Counted from the stretch's first letter, positions 25,012 through 35,065 are shown. The stretch is 64,000 bases of DNA from an uncultured Alphaproteobacteria bacterium (GCA_902547955.1 CACCPY010000007.1:28788-92787), one strand, 5' to 3'. Notes: generated by a model from the sequence alone, not told the origin. A program made the numbers and translations.

Positions 25012-27499
25012 AAGAAATTTTCAATGTTGATATTATCAATGGCAAAAAAAACATTGAAGATATTATAGTCGTAGATAAGCTAACAAAAAGTAAAATGCCC
25101 ATAGAGGATGTACCTTGATGACTAGAAACTGCCAGTGTACTAAAAGAAGATATTGTGGTCATAGCACTTAAAAATATTGCTGAAGGGGTTTTGCTATTAA
25201 CAACAGATTGAACACTATTAAGTTCAATATATCTTCTAAGAAAATATACAGGGTAAGAGACTCCTAAACTAAACAATAACGGTAAAGAAATCATATTTGC
25301 GAAGTTAAAATCTATTCTGAGAACAATCATAAAAAAAATAGTTAGCAAGCCTCCAATAAATAAGCAAGAAATTGTAACTAAAACAAATTTAACTCTTTTG
25401 AAAATAAAAAAAATAAAAAAGGTTAAGAATAGTAAAGATATTATCATTGCAAAAATAAATGAATTAATAACAACATTTCCCGCCAAAAGTTGAACTACTG
25501 GCATCCCAGTTGCATCGGGAAAAATTTCCTGAACATCCTCGACAAATTTTGATAAGTTTTCCTTTTCACTCAAGTTTTTTAACGGAAAAACCTCAATTCT
25601 ATATTTTCCGCTATTTGATAAATATCTTTCTTTATAAAAAAAAGGAAGATTTTGAATAAAATCATCATCGGTTTCTCCGAGATTTCTTAATACTTTAGTT
25701 AATTCATCAAATTTGATAAAATATTTTTTTTGAATCTGTTTATAATCATTCTCTGAAATTATATTTTTCTCAAAAAACTCTAATATGAGTCTCGAATTTT
25801 CAGATAAGTTTTGATCATCTATTTTTGATACTTTTTTTAGGAGATTTTTAAATCTTTTAAGTTCTTGAGGTTCTGAAAAAAAAGTTACATCTAGTTGTGA
25901 CGAGATAAGGAACTTAAAATAATCAAGCTCATCATCATTATAACTATCAACCAAGTCTTTATAAGAAAAAATTGATTTCACTGTTTTTGTTTTTAAAAGT
26001 TTTTCATAATTATCTATTTTATCAAAATCTTTCTTATCAAGGACAACAGAAATTATGTAATCTGAAGTAGGGTTTTTTTCTATCAATTGTTTCGCAAGAA
26101 CCACAGATTGCAAGTTATCATCTTTGAGATTCAAAGCATCAGAATCAAAATTTATTTTGTTGTAATAAATTGAATTAAAAATAAAAATGAAAACTAAAGG
26201 GAAATAAATTAAATACTTTCTTTTATCAACAAAAGTTAACAATTTACTGTATACAGTTTTGCCTTTTACAGAGTTGATCTGGAAGTTATGTTTAAAAACT
26301 ATTAAAAGTGAAGAAAAAAAAAATAAGTTTGTCAGCAAACCAACAATCAAACCAATAAATGAAATTACGCCAAGCTCTGAAAGCCCAGTATAATTAGTTG
26401 GGATAAAGGAAATAAAACCTACCATTGATGGAATAGATGCAATTAAAAGAGTATTTGAAATTTTTTGTATATTTTTAGAAATTTTTTTGTCAGACTTTTC
26501 CCTATCTTCCAAAATCCTTGAATAAATTTGAATTCCATAATCTACAGATAGACCAATAAATAAAACTGCAAACGCGACTGAAATTAAATTAAGCTGTCCA
26601 ACTAAAACAGTTGTTAGACCTAATGTAATTATCAAACCAATAAGTATTGAAATAGTTAGATAAAAAATTGCTTTTATATTTCTAAATGCGATCCACAGAA
26701 TTATTGAAACAAAAATGAGACTCAATATGCCTGCATTTGAGGCACCGTTTGCTACTGATGATATTTCTTCATAATCAATTACAAGTCCACCGGTATAATC
26801 AATACTTACATTTGAGTATTTTTCAGATAAATCATTCAGAAAATTATAAAAAATTGAAAAGCTGAAATTTGTAATCTTTTCTTTTTTTAACCCGGTTATT
26901 ATAAATATGTCATTATCATCTTTATTAAGAACATTAGACCAATCTAAAAATTCGTTATTTAAAGTTGAAACTTTTAAGTTCTTGAATATTACTCGAAGGT
27001 TTGATACATCATTTTCTGTAAGTTGTTCTTTCTTTAAAATTAATGATAATAAATTATTAAATCCTTGTAATCTTGGTTTACTGCTTATTTCAGAGATAAA
27101 GGGTTGATTTTCATAAAGCTTGTTTACCAATTCTTTCTTTTGATTCTCATTTAGAAATACAAAAAAATTTTTCTTAAAAATCTCATCCATTGATGGAGAA
27201 TAAAAAAACATTAATTCATTCCTACTTTTCAAATCTTCAAGAATTAATTTTGCTGCTTTATTAACTTCACTTTTATTTCCTGAAATTTTAATGAGAATGT
27301 TATTTTCTAAAATCTTAAAATCTTTTTTTAAATTTTCTTGGTCTATTTTAAATTTTAGATTTTTATTTATTAAAGAATCTGTTGAGGTATCAACCTGTAA
27401 ATAATTAAAAATTAAATACATTGAAATAAGACTAATTGATAAAAAAAGGGCTATTATTGTTTTAGGAAAAGAAAGCGTAATATCAAAAAATTTTTTCAT
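25004..27499 (-). CDS. RND-superfamily (MMPL-type) membrane exporter
   Basis: An 831-residue protein with two repeats of a large periplasmic loop followed by a cluster of transmembrane segments: TM1 at about 10-29, a cluster at about 260-420 containing LFIGLSVDYGIQIYSRI, a second single TM at about 430-450 and a second cluster at about 690-825 with LLFSLGVSYPVYFLRRY. LSVDYGI is the RND transmembrane acidic motif. The length and two-fold plan match COG1033/HpnN-like lipid exporters rather than AcrB. The ATG at 27499 is preferred to a TTG six codons earlier. No hopanoid genes are nearby, so the substrate is open. Confidence 0.8.
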   Translation of the reverse strand: MKKFFDITLSFPKTIIALFLSISLISMYLIFNYLQVDTSTDSLINKNLKFKIDQENLKKDFKILENNILIKISGNKSEVNKAAKLILEDLKSRNELMFFYSPSMDEIFKKNFFVFLNENQKKELVNKLYENQPFISEISSKPRLQGFNNLLSLILKKEQLTENDVSNLRVIFKNLKVSTLNNEFLDWSNVLNKDDNDIFIITGLKKEKITNFSFSIFYNFLNDLSEKYSNVSIDYTGGLVIDYEEISSVANGASNAGILSLIFVSIILWIAFRNIKAIFYLTISILIGLIITLGLTTVLVGQLNLISVAFAVLFIGLSVDYGIQIYSRILEDREKSDKKISKNIQKISNTLLIASIPSMVGFISFIPTNYTGLSELGVISFIGLIVGLLTNLFFFSSLLIVFKHNFQINSVKGKTVYSKLLTFVDKRKYLIYFPLVFIFIFNSIYYNKINFDSDALNLKDDNLQSVVLAKQLIEKNPTSDYIISVVLDKKDFDKIDNYEKLLKTKTVKSIFSYKDLVDSYNDDELDYFKFLISSQLDVTFFSEPQELKRFKNLLKKVSKIDDQNLSENSRLILEFFEKNIISENDYKQIQKKYFIKFDELTKVLRNLGETDDDFIQNLPFFYKERYLSNSGKYRIEVFPLKNLSEKENLSKFVEDVQEIFPDATGMPVVQLLAGNVVINSFIFAMIISLLFLTFFIFFIFKRVKFVLVTISCLFIGGLLTIFFMIVLRIDFNFANMISLPLLFSLGVSYPVYFLRRYIELNSVQSVVNSKTPSAIFLSAMTTISSFSTLAVSSHQGTSSMGILLFVSLSTTIISSMFFLPLIISTLKISSK

Positions 27500-27567
27500 C
27501 CTAATAAAAAATATCAAATTTTTTTTTTTTTGTTGGAAAAAAATAAACTTTTTAGTACTAAAGTGTG

Positions 27568-27765
27568 ATGGATCTAACTGTTGATAGAATTATAGAAAGA
27601 ATTTCTGAAGGAAATTATGAACCCAAAAGGTATAAAATTATTCGATTGAAGACTATATCTGGTAATATTCATGCTGTTATTGTAGATATAAAAGATGAAC
27701 AATCAGAAATGTTGGTTGCATTATCTGTACTAGAGGATAAAAATAAATATAGAATAATCAAATAG
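27568..27765 (+). CDS. Small hypothetical protein
   Basis: A 65-residue protein with a mixed charged sequence predicted to form a small alpha/beta domain. It is not recognised. It starts about 70 bases after the divergent exporter start, at an ATG preceded by a GTG in frame, and lies nine bases before the SRPBCC gene with a GAGGT ribosome-binding sequence between, so it is likely the first gene of that operon. Confidence 0.55.
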   Translation: MDLTVDRIIERISEGNYEPKRYKIIRLKTISGNIHAVIVDIKDEQSEMLVALSVLEDKNKYRIIK

Positions 27766-27774
27766 AGGTATTAA

Positions 27775-28305
27775 ATGAATAAATACAAATTTTCTTTTAT
27801 CTTAACTTTACTTTTCCTTTTTTCAACTACGCTATCCGCTCATGGTCCTTCTAGACAAAAGGTGTCAGAGAAGATCCAAATTAATGCCGAATCTAGTAAA
27901 GTTTGGAGTATCGTTAAAAATTTTAAAGATTTTAAATGGAATAGTGAAATTACTGAGTGCTCAGCCTCAAAAAATTCTGTAGGATCTGAAAGAGTTATTG
28001 AATTCTCAAACGGAAGTAAAGTTAAACAAAAACTTGAAAAGTTAGATGAAAATAAAATGATGATTGGATGGAGAATTATTGAAACTGATAATAAGATGTT
28101 ACCTGTTAACAGTTATGCAGCAAAGGTCTTTGTAAAAAATAATGATGACGACACTTCAACTATAAATTATAAAGCAGGGTTTTATAGAGGCTTTATGGGT
28201 AACGATCCACCTGAAGAATTAAATGATGAAAACTCCAAAAAAAAAGTCCAGGAGTTCATAAAAAAATCTCTTGAAGGTCTTAAAGAAATTGCTGAGAAGA
28301 ATTAG
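27775..28305 (+). CDS. Exported SRPBCC / polyketide-cyclase-like protein (MxaD-like)
   Basis: A 176-residue protein with a signal peptide (about 1-21, ending TTLSAHG) and a START/SRPBCC fold: SEKIQINAESSKVWSIVKNF at the first strand and helix, DFKWNSEITEC, GSERVIEF and the late amphipathic helix SKKKVQEFIKKSLEGLKEIA. Exported SRPBCC proteins of this type are found beside methanol or PQQ-dehydrogenase systems (MxaD). Here the partner is a YVTN beta-propeller gene that overlaps its 3' end. The ligand is unknown. Confidence 0.72.
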   Translation: MNKYKFSFILTLLFLFSTTLSAHGPSRQKVSEKIQINAESSKVWSIVKNFKDFKWNSEITECSASKNSVGSERVIEFSNGSKVKQKLEKLDENKMMIGWRIIETDNKMLPVNSYAAKVFVKNNDDDTSTINYKAGFYRGFMGNDPPEELNDENSKKKVQEFIKKSLEGLKEIAEKN

Positions 28306-29254
28306 TTTTCATCTTAGTTTTTGCTTTACATTTTTTTCATTTTTTTGTGTTTTAGCAAAATCAGATATAGCAATAATAACTAATCAGGAGGCTGATACTG
28401 TCGATATCATTAATCTTAAAGAAAAAAAAAAAATATCTGAAATAACTGTAGGTAAAAAGCCCGCAGGGATTTTCATTGACAAATCAAAAAAAATTTTTTT
28501 CACTTCAAACCCTGGAAGTAATAATATTTCGATGGTTAATCTAAAAAACTTAGAACACGTTTTGTTAAATGGTGGAAAAAGTCCAATGAGTCTTCAGTTT
28601 AATACTGATAGTAATCTGCTTTATATAAGCAATTGGTTTGAAAATCAGATTTCAATTCTTGATATAAATAAAAATAAAATAACTTCAAAAATTAATGTTG
28701 GTAAGTCTCCCGCAGGCATGTATTTAACAAATTCTAACAAGCTTTTTGTTGCGATTAAAGGAGAAGATATTATCACAATAATCGATACTGTATCCCTAAA
28801 AAAAATAAAAGATGTAAAGGTTGGTAAAGCTCCTTACGGTGTATTTTCTAATGAGGATACAAATCTTTTATTTGTTACTAATGTTCAATCTAATTCTGTA
28901 ACGATAATAGATAAAAACTCTTTTAAAGCTCTGACTAATGTAGATGTTGGGGAATGGCCGTACCAAATTGCTTATGAAAATAAAAGGAAATTAATTTTTG
29001 TTACCAATCAAAGGGATAATAGCATTTCAATTATTGATTTAAAAAAATTAAAAGTCAGCAAGACTCTTGATGATATTTGTGAATATCCAGAGGGAATAGA
29101 TATCAGCTACAATGAAAATTTAATTGTTGTAGCTTGTTGGTTTGAAGATAATATTATTCTATTAAATTTAGAAAGTTACAAACTTGTAAAAAAAATTAAT
29201 GTTTCCGGAGGACCTAGATCATTTGGAAATTTTATTTTAGAAGATTATGAATAA
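28289..29254 (+). CDS. Exported YVTN-family beta-propeller protein
   Basis: About 321 residues of repeating YVTN/YncE-like blades; blade ends such as ITVGKKPAGIFID, LYISNWFENQISILDIN, INVGKSPAGMYL, LFVTNVQSNSVTIID and IFVTNQRDNSISIIDL recur about every 42 residues, giving roughly seven blades. The N-terminus is a signal peptide. No ATG is available: the frame opens only at TTG codons, at 28271 or (preferred) 28289, both inside the SRPBCC gene. Similar propellers accompany PQQ-dependent alcohol oxidation, but no dehydrogenase is present here. It overlaps tkt by eight bases. Confidence 0.78.
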   Translation: MLRRISFHLSFCFTFFSFFCVLAKSDIAIITNQEADTVDIINLKEKKKISEITVGKKPAGIFIDKSKKIFFTSNPGSNNISMVNLKNLEHVLLNGGKSPMSLQFNTDSNLLYISNWFENQISILDINKNKITSKINVGKSPAGMYLTNSNKLFVAIKGEDIITIIDTVSLKKIKDVKVGKAPYGVFSNEDTNLLFVTNVQSNSVTIIDKNSFKALTNVDVGEWPYQIAYENKRKLIFVTNQRDNSISIIDLKKLKVSKTLDDICEYPEGIDISYNENLIVVACWFEDNIILLNLESYKLVKKINVSGGPRSFGNFILEDYE

Positions 29255-31202
29255 TAAAGATTTAAGTTTAATGGCAAATGCAATAAGGGCCTTGTCAATA
29301 GATGCTATTGAAAAAGCCAAATCTGGCCATCCTGGAATGCCATTAGGAATGGCTGACGTAGCAACTGTACTTTTTACAAAATTTTTGAAATTTGATCCAT
29401 CTTCTCCAGATTGGATAGATAGAGATAGATTCATTCTATCAGCAGGACACGGTTCAATGCTTTTATACGCAATTTCACATCTAGTTGGTTATAAAGATTC
29501 GTCTATTAAACAAATTAAAAGTTTCAGACAGCTAGGAAGTAAAACAGCCGGTCATCCTGAATATGGTTTGTTGAAATGCATTGAAACCACCACTGGTCCG
29601 TTAGGTCAAGGTCTTGCAAATGCAGTTGGTATGGCAATAGCTGAAAAAATTCTAAACCAAAAATACGGAAATTTGATTAACCATAAAACTTACGTTATTG
29701 CAGGTGACGGATGTTTAATGGAGGGTATTTCGCATGAGGCAATTTCTATTGCCGGGCATATGAAACTCAAAAATTTAATTGTTTTTTTTGACGACAATAA
29801 AATTTCAATTGATGGATCAACAAATCTAACATGCTCTGATGATCAAAAAAAAAGATTTATAGCATCTAATTGGAATACCATAGAGATTGATGGGCACTCT
29901 TATGAAAGTATTGAAAATGGAATAAAAAACGCAATCAAATCTAATAAACCAACCTTAGTCTTATGTAAAACAACAATAGGATACGGATCTCCAAACAAAT
30001 CTGGTAAAGAAACATCTCACGGCTCACCCTTGGGAAGTGATGAGGCAAAGCTTACCAAAAAAAATTTAAACTGGGATTATAAAAGTTTTGAGGTTCCAAA
30101 AATAATTAAAGAAAAATGGTTGAAAGTTGGTCTTAAAGGAAAAAAAAAGAGAACATCATGGGAAAAAAAGTTATCAGAATCTAGTTTTTCAAATAAAATA
30201 AAAAATCAGTTTAAAAATAAAAAAATAAATAGAGACAATAAAACACAAGATTTTTTAAAAAAAATTATTGAAACAAACAAACCAGAAGCTACAAGAAAGT
30301 CTTCACAAAATACTTTAGAGTTCCTCTCAACAAAAATAAATAATTTTATTGGTGGATCAGCAGATTTGACTGGTTCAAACCTGACGAAAACAAAATACTC
30401 AATTATTAAAAATAAGGATATTAATTACATCCATTATGGCATTAGAGAACATTTAATGGCAGCTGCAATGAATGGTATAGCTGTCCATAAAGGATTTATT
30501 CCATACGGAGGAACCTTCTTGGTTTTTTCAGATTATTGTAAAAACGCAATACGGTTGTCAGCTATGATGAAAAAACAAGTTATTTATGTTTTAACCCACG
30601 ACTCCATTGGGCTTGGGGAAGACGGTCCAACTCACCAACCTATAGAGCATTTAGTAGCTTTGAGATCAATCCCTAATCTTTTAGTATTCAGGCCATGTGA
30701 CGCAATAGAAACTTTTGAATCATGGGAAATTGCAATAAATACTTTTAATTCACCAAGTGCGATAATTCTTTCACGTCAAAACCTTCCTTTGTTGAGAAAT
30801 AAAATAGACAGTAATAGGGTTATGTACGGTGGATATTTTCTAAAATCTACAAGTGAAGCAAAGTTAACTATCATTGCTACAGGATCAGAAGTGAGTATTG
30901 CTGTAGAAGTTTCAAAAATTTTAAAAGAACAATTCAATTTGAATTCCAACGTAGTTTCAATGCCATCAATTGAACTTTTTGAAAAACAATCTGAAAAATA
31001 TAAAGATAAAATATTAGGAAATAAACCAAGATTGGTTATTGAAGCTGCATCTAGTTACAGTTGGCATAAATATCTAAATAAAAAAGACTTAATTGTAAGT
31101 ATAGATACCTTCGGAGAATCTGGTAAAGCTGAAGATCTTTTTAATTTTTTTGGTTTTAATACTAAAAATATAGTAGGATTAATTAAAAAACATTTTCTGT
31201 GA
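29247..31202 (+). CDS. tkt: Transketolase
   Basis: Thiamine-diphosphate enzyme transferring two-carbon units in the pentose phosphate pathway. The 651 residues include GHPGMPLGMAD, the ThDP-binding GDGCLMEGISHEA with the following asparagine-type metal site, HYGIREHLMAAAMNGIA with the catalytic Glu, and DSIGLGEDGPTHQPIEHL. It heads a sugar-phosphate run tkt-pgk-fba-rpe; the stop overlaps the pgk GTG start by four bases. Confidence 0.95.
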   Translation: MNNKDLSLMANAIRALSIDAIEKAKSGHPGMPLGMADVATVLFTKFLKFDPSSPDWIDRDRFILSAGHGSMLLYAISHLVGYKDSSIKQIKSFRQLGSKTAGHPEYGLLKCIETTTGPLGQGLANAVGMAIAEKILNQKYGNLINHKTYVIAGDGCLMEGISHEAISIAGHMKLKNLIVFFDDNKISIDGSTNLTCSDDQKKRFIASNWNTIEIDGHSYESIENGIKNAIKSNKPTLVLCKTTIGYGSPNKSGKETSHGSPLGSDEAKLTKKNLNWDYKSFEVPKIIKEKWLKVGLKGKKKRTSWEKKLSESSFSNKIKNQFKNKKINRDNKTQDFLKKIIETNKPEATRKSSQNTLEFLSTKINNFIGGSADLTGSNLTKTKYSIIKNKDINYIHYGIREHLMAAAMNGIAVHKGFIPYGGTFLVFSDYCKNAIRLSAMMKKQVIYVLTHDSIGLGEDGPTHQPIEHLVALRSIPNLLVFRPCDAIETFESWEIAINTFNSPSAIILSRQNLPLLRNKIDSNRVMYGGYFLKSTSEAKLTIIATGSEVSIAVEVSKILKEQFNLNSNVVSMPSIELFEKQSEKYKDKILGNKPRLVIEAASSYSWHKYLNKKDLIVSIDTFGESGKAEDLFNFFGFNTKNIVGLIKKHFL

Positions 31203-32386
31203 TTACTTTAAAAAAAAAATTTTCGGACATAACAAATTTTGTTTTCAACAAAAAAGTTATTGTTAGAGCAGATTTAAATTTACCATATTTCGATGGAAAA
31301 ATTTCGGATTTTACTAGAGTTGAAAAAATTTTACCTACAATAGATTTTCTTTTAAAAAATCGAGCAAAAATTATTCTTATTTCTCATTTTGGAAGACCAA
31401 AAACCGAAAATAAACATGAGTTTACATTGGATATAATTAAAGAAGACATTGAGAAAATCTTTAAAAAGAAAATTCTTTTTTGTGATGATAGTTTAAAAAC
31501 TTTAAAAAGAGACAAAATTGAAAAACTATTTAATAGTAATGATATTATTTTAATGGAAAATATAAGGTTTTATGAAGAAGAAACAAAAAATGATGAAGGG
31601 TTTTCAAAAAAAATTGCTGGTTTAGGTGATATATATATAAATGAATGCTTTTCGGTCTCTCATAGAGCACATTCGTCAATAGTAGGTATTCCCAAGTTTT
31701 TGCCATCTTTTCCAGGAATACTCCTTGAAAATGAAATTTCAAATTTAAAAAATTTAATAACCTCAAATAATTCTTCTACAATAGCAGTGTTTGGTGGTTC
31801 AAAAATCTCTACCAAACTTAAAATAGTTGAGTTTTATTTAAATAAATTTAATAAAGTTATTTTTGGTGGTGCAATGGCGAACACTTTTTTGAAAGCAAAA
31901 AATATTGAAATAGGCTCATCTTTATACGAAAAGTCAATGGTTAAAACGGCAAAACAATTAATTGAAAGATTTTCAGAAAAGATTCTTCTACCTGAAGATG
32001 TAATTACTGAAGCAAAAACCTCTAAAGATATTGAAGTTAAACCGTTAGATAAAGTCCTCAAAGGAGATAATATTCTTGATATAGGTCCAAAAACAAGACT
32101 TAAATTTTACAATGAAATCATTAAAACTGATAAACTTTTATGGAATGGTCCTCTTGGTTATTTTGAAAAAAAACCATTTGATGAAGGCACTGGATTTGTA
32201 GTAAAAGCTGTAAAAAATAACAAAAATAAAAATTTCTTTTCTGTAGCAGGTGGAGGTGATACTATATCGTTGTTGAAACAGGTAAACGCTTTTCAATATT
32301 TTTCATTCATTTCTACAGGCGGGGGAGCATTTCTGGAGTTTATCAGAGGAGATGGTCTACCTGGTTTAGATAGCTTGAATGAATAA
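31199..32386 (+). CDS. pgk: Phosphoglycerate kinase
   Basis: Glycolytic and gluconeogenic kinase converting 1,3-bisphosphoglycerate and ADP to 3-phosphoglycerate and ATP. The 395-residue protein shows the signature VIVRADLNLPYFDGKI, the substrate segment SHFGRPK, FGGSKISTKLKIVEF, and the nucleotide-binding SVAGGGDTISLL near the C-terminus. The start is a GTG overlapping the tkt stop. It lacks the usual adjacent gap gene. Confidence 0.95.
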   Translation: MITLKKKFSDITNFVFNKKVIVRADLNLPYFDGKISDFTRVEKILPTIDFLLKNRAKIILISHFGRPKTENKHEFTLDIIKEDIEKIFKKKILFCDDSLKTLKRDKIEKLFNSNDIILMENIRFYEEETKNDEGFSKKIAGLGDIYINECFSVSHRAHSSIVGIPKFLPSFPGILLENEISNLKNLITSNNSSTIAVFGGSKISTKLKIVEFYLNKFNKVIFGGAMANTFLKAKNIEIGSSLYEKSMVKTAKQLIERFSEKILLPEDVITEAKTSKDIEVKPLDKVLKGDNILDIGPKTRLKFYNEIIKTDKLLWNGPLGYFEKKPFDEGTGFVVKAVKNNKNKNFFSVAGGGDTISLLKQVNAFQYFSFISTGGGAFLEFIRGDGLPGLDSLNE

Positions 32387-32397
32387 GGGGGGTTATT

Positions 32398-33426
32398 ATG
32401 AGTACTGATAAACTAAACTTAATTGCAAAAAAGTTGTGCGAAAAGCCAAAAGGTATCTTAGCTGCTGATGAAAGCACTAATACAATAAAAAAAAGATTTG
32501 ATTCTATAAATGTTGAATCTAACTTTGAAATGAGAAGAGCGTATAGAGAGTTATTATTCAAAACTCCTAATTTAAAAAACTTCATTAGTGGTGTAATATT
32601 GTTTGATGAAACTATTCGACAAGAGGATTCTGAAAAAACCTCTTTAGCAAAATATTTGTTAGACAATGATATAATACCTGGAATTAAAGTTGACACAGGT
32701 GCTATTCGTCTTGAAAAAAATTCACAGGAAAAGTTAACAGAAGGATTAGATGGTTTAGGAAAAAGGTTAGAGGAATATAAAAGTTTGGGCGCAAGTTTTA
32801 CAAAATGGAGAGCAATAATAACAATCGATAATAAATCTAATATGCCAAGTGATTATTGTATTGAAAGCAACTCTTTTAATTTAGCAAGATATGCAAAAAT
32901 TGTTCAAGATTGCGATATGGTACCAATAGTTGAGCCTGAAGTAATTATGGACGGAGAGCATTCAATTGAAGATTGTTATGAGGTAACATGCAAAACGCTT
33001 AAAAATGTATTTAAACAACTTGAGCTTCACAAAGTTTTTTTAGGTGGAATATTATTAAAACCAAATATGGTAATCTCTGGAACTCTAAACAAAAATCAAG
33101 CCTCAATTGAAACCGTGGCTGAGCTTACACTGGATTGTCTGCATAAATGTGTGCCTCAAGATGTTCCTGGGATTGTTTTTTTGTCAGGTGGTCAAAGTAA
33201 TGAGCTTGCAACTGAACATCTTAACGAAATGAATAAGAAATCTAAAGATCTTCCATGGAATTTAAGTTTTTCTTATGGTAGAGCTTTGCAACAACCATCA
33301 CTTAGTAAGTGGTTTGGAAAAGATGAAAATATTCAAATAGCTCAGGAGGCATTATTCCAAAGAAGTCAATTTAATTCGGAGGCTACATCAGGAAAGTATA
33401 ATTCCGAAAATGAAAATAAAATATAA
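32398..33426 (+). CDS. fba: Class I fructose-bisphosphate aldolase
   Basis: Schiff-base aldolase splitting fructose 1,6-bisphosphate. The 342-residue protein matches the eukaryote-like class I family: GILAADESTNTIKKRF, RAYRELLF, VPIVEPEVIMDG and the Schiff-base lysine in GGILLKPNMVISG. It needs no metal, unlike the class II enzyme usual in many bacteria. A purine-rich ribosome site (AAGGGGGG) precedes the ATG by about nine bases. It overlaps the rpe start by one base. Confidence 0.94.
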   Translation: MSTDKLNLIAKKLCEKPKGILAADESTNTIKKRFDSINVESNFEMRRAYRELLFKTPNLKNFISGVILFDETIRQEDSEKTSLAKYLLDNDIIPGIKVDTGAIRLEKNSQEKLTEGLDGLGKRLEEYKSLGASFTKWRAIITIDNKSNMPSDYCIESNSFNLARYAKIVQDCDMVPIVEPEVIMDGEHSIEDCYEVTCKTLKNVFKQLELHKVFLGGILLKPNMVISGTLNKNQASIETVAELTLDCLHKCVPQDVPGIVFLSGGQSNELATEHLNEMNKKSKDLPWNLSFSYGRALQQPSLSKWFGKDENIQIAQEALFQRSQFNSEATSGKYNSENENKI

Positions 33427-34076
33427 TGGATGAACAAATAAAAATTGCGCCCTCAATATTGTCAGCAGATTTTTCTATTCTTGGAGATGAAATCAAGGCT
33501 CTTGACTCAAGCAATTGTGAATATATTCATATAGATGTAATGGACGGTCATTTTGTACCTAATATCACCATCGGACCGGATGTAGTTAAATCACTAAGAG
33601 GATATACCAAAAAAACTTTTGATGTTCATCTAATGATTGATCCAGTTGAAAAGTTTTTAGTTCCATTTATAGATGCAGGTTCCGATATAATTACAATTCA
33701 CCATGAAATCTCTGAAAATGTTTTTCAATGTTTTGAAACCATAAAAAACAATAACAAAAAAGTTGGTATTTCAATAAAGCCTTCCACACCAGTTAACGTT
33801 CTTTCTAAGTACTTGGAATATATCGATTTGATTCTGATAATGACTGTAGAACCAGGGTTTGGAGGACAAAAACTTATGAATGACCAGATAGAGAAAATTA
33901 AGAAAACAAAAGAACTAATTGGAAATAGAGCTATAGATATTGAAGTTGATGGAGGTATAAATACCCAAAATGCAAAAATTCTTATAGATGCAGGAGCTAA
34001 TGTCTTGGTATCAGGATCAACAATTTTTAAATCTAAAAATTATCAAAAAACAATTAATGAACTAAGAAATTCATGA
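33426..34076 (+). CDS. rpe: Ribulose-phosphate 3-epimerase
   Basis: TIM-barrel epimerase interconverting ribulose 5-phosphate and xylulose 5-phosphate. In 216 residues it shows APSILSADFSILGDEI, HIDVMDGHFVPNITIGP with the metal His and catalytic Asp, MTVEPGFGGQK, and the catalytic VDGGIN followed by the phosphate site SGSTIF. It is the last metabolic gene of the tkt run; its stop overlaps the start of the efflux adaptor gene. Confidence 0.95.
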   Translation: MDEQIKIAPSILSADFSILGDEIKALDSSNCEYIHIDVMDGHFVPNITIGPDVVKSLRGYTKKTFDVHLMIDPVEKFLVPFIDAGSDIITIHHEISENVFQCFETIKNNNKKVGISIKPSTPVNVLSKYLEYIDLILIMTVEPGFGGQKLMNDQIEKIKKTKELIGNRAIDIEVDGGINTQNAKILIDAGANVLVSGSTIFKSKNYQKTINELRNS

Positions 34077-35065
34077 AAATAGTTTTTTTTTTTATTTTTT
34101 TTTTATTTTTTTTTGATACAGAATCTCAACAAGTTATAACTGTTAATGCAGCGAAACCAGAAATTAAAAAAATTGATGATTTTTTAGAGCTCCCTGCTTC
34201 GGTAATTGCAAATGAAAGCGTGGATATTACCTCGGTTGTATCTGAGAAAATTAAAAAAATATTGTTTAAAGAAGGTAAATACGTAAAGAAAAATCAATTG
34301 CTTGTTGAATTAAATGATTTAGAAGAACAAGCAAAATTAAGACAAATATCTGCAGAACTCAAAGAAGCTAATTTAAATTATGAAAGAGCAGAAAAATTGA
34401 TTTCTAAAGGGAATATTTCTCAATCAATATTAGATAATAGATTCATGGTTAAACAAAAATTAACAGCTCAAATGGACGAGATGAGGGCTAAAATTGATGA
34501 CTTAAAGATTAAAGCTCCATTTGATGGTATCACCAGTGTTAGAAATTTTAGTGAAGGATCATTTATAAAACCTGGAGACATAATTACAAACCTTTATGAT
34601 ATAAAGAAGCTAAAAGTCCAGGCATTTGTTCCTGAAAACTTTACTACTAAAGTGACAGAAAATACAAAGTTTATAATTACCTCAAATTTAATTAACAATC
34701 TAAATGTTAATGGTAATGTTTCAGTTATTGATCCTTTGATAGATAGTAATACAAGATCATTTAAAATATTAGGTATAATTGAAAACAAGAAAAGCATTAT
34801 AAAACCAGGGATGATGGTGACCCTAAAATTACTATTTAACAAAAGAAAGGCGATTCTTTTAAGAGAAAATTCAGTTTTTAATCAAGATAATTTAAGTTAT
34901 GTTTACGTAGTCAGTTCAGAAAATAAAATTTCAAAGAAAAAAATTGAAGTTGGAATCAAAATTGACGGCATGGTAGAAATTTTAAAAGGAATCAACGCAG
35001 ACGATTTGATAGTTTATGAAGGAATAAACAAAATAAGAGATGGTTCTGTCGTAAAAATTAAATGA
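34073..35065 (+). CDS. RND efflux periplasmic adaptor (membrane fusion) protein
   Basis: A 330-residue HlyD/AcrA-type adaptor with a signal peptide (about 1-18), a lipoyl half-motif VVSEKIKKILFKEGKYVKKNQLLVEL, a short coiled-coil hairpin (about 80-135), the second lipoyl half LKIKAPFDGITSVRNFSEG, and beta-barrel and membrane-proximal domains. It overlaps rpe and the pump gene by four bases each, an odd coupling of a transporter to central metabolism. The outer-membrane channel is probably the TolC protein at 11 kb. Confidence 0.88.
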   Translation: MKIVFFFIFFLFFFDTESQQVITVNAAKPEIKKIDDFLELPASVIANESVDITSVVSEKIKKILFKEGKYVKKNQLLVELNDLEEQAKLRQISAELKEANLNYERAEKLISKGNISQSILDNRFMVKQKLTAQMDEMRAKIDDLKIKAPFDGITSVRNFSEGSFIKPGDIITNLYDIKKLKVQAFVPENFTTKVTENTKFIITSNLINNLNVNGNVSVIDPLIDSNTRSFKILGIIENKKSIIKPGMMVTLKLLFNKRKAILLRENSVFNQDNLSYVYVVSSENKISKKKIEVGIKIDGMVEILKGINADDLIVYEGINKIRDGSVVKIK

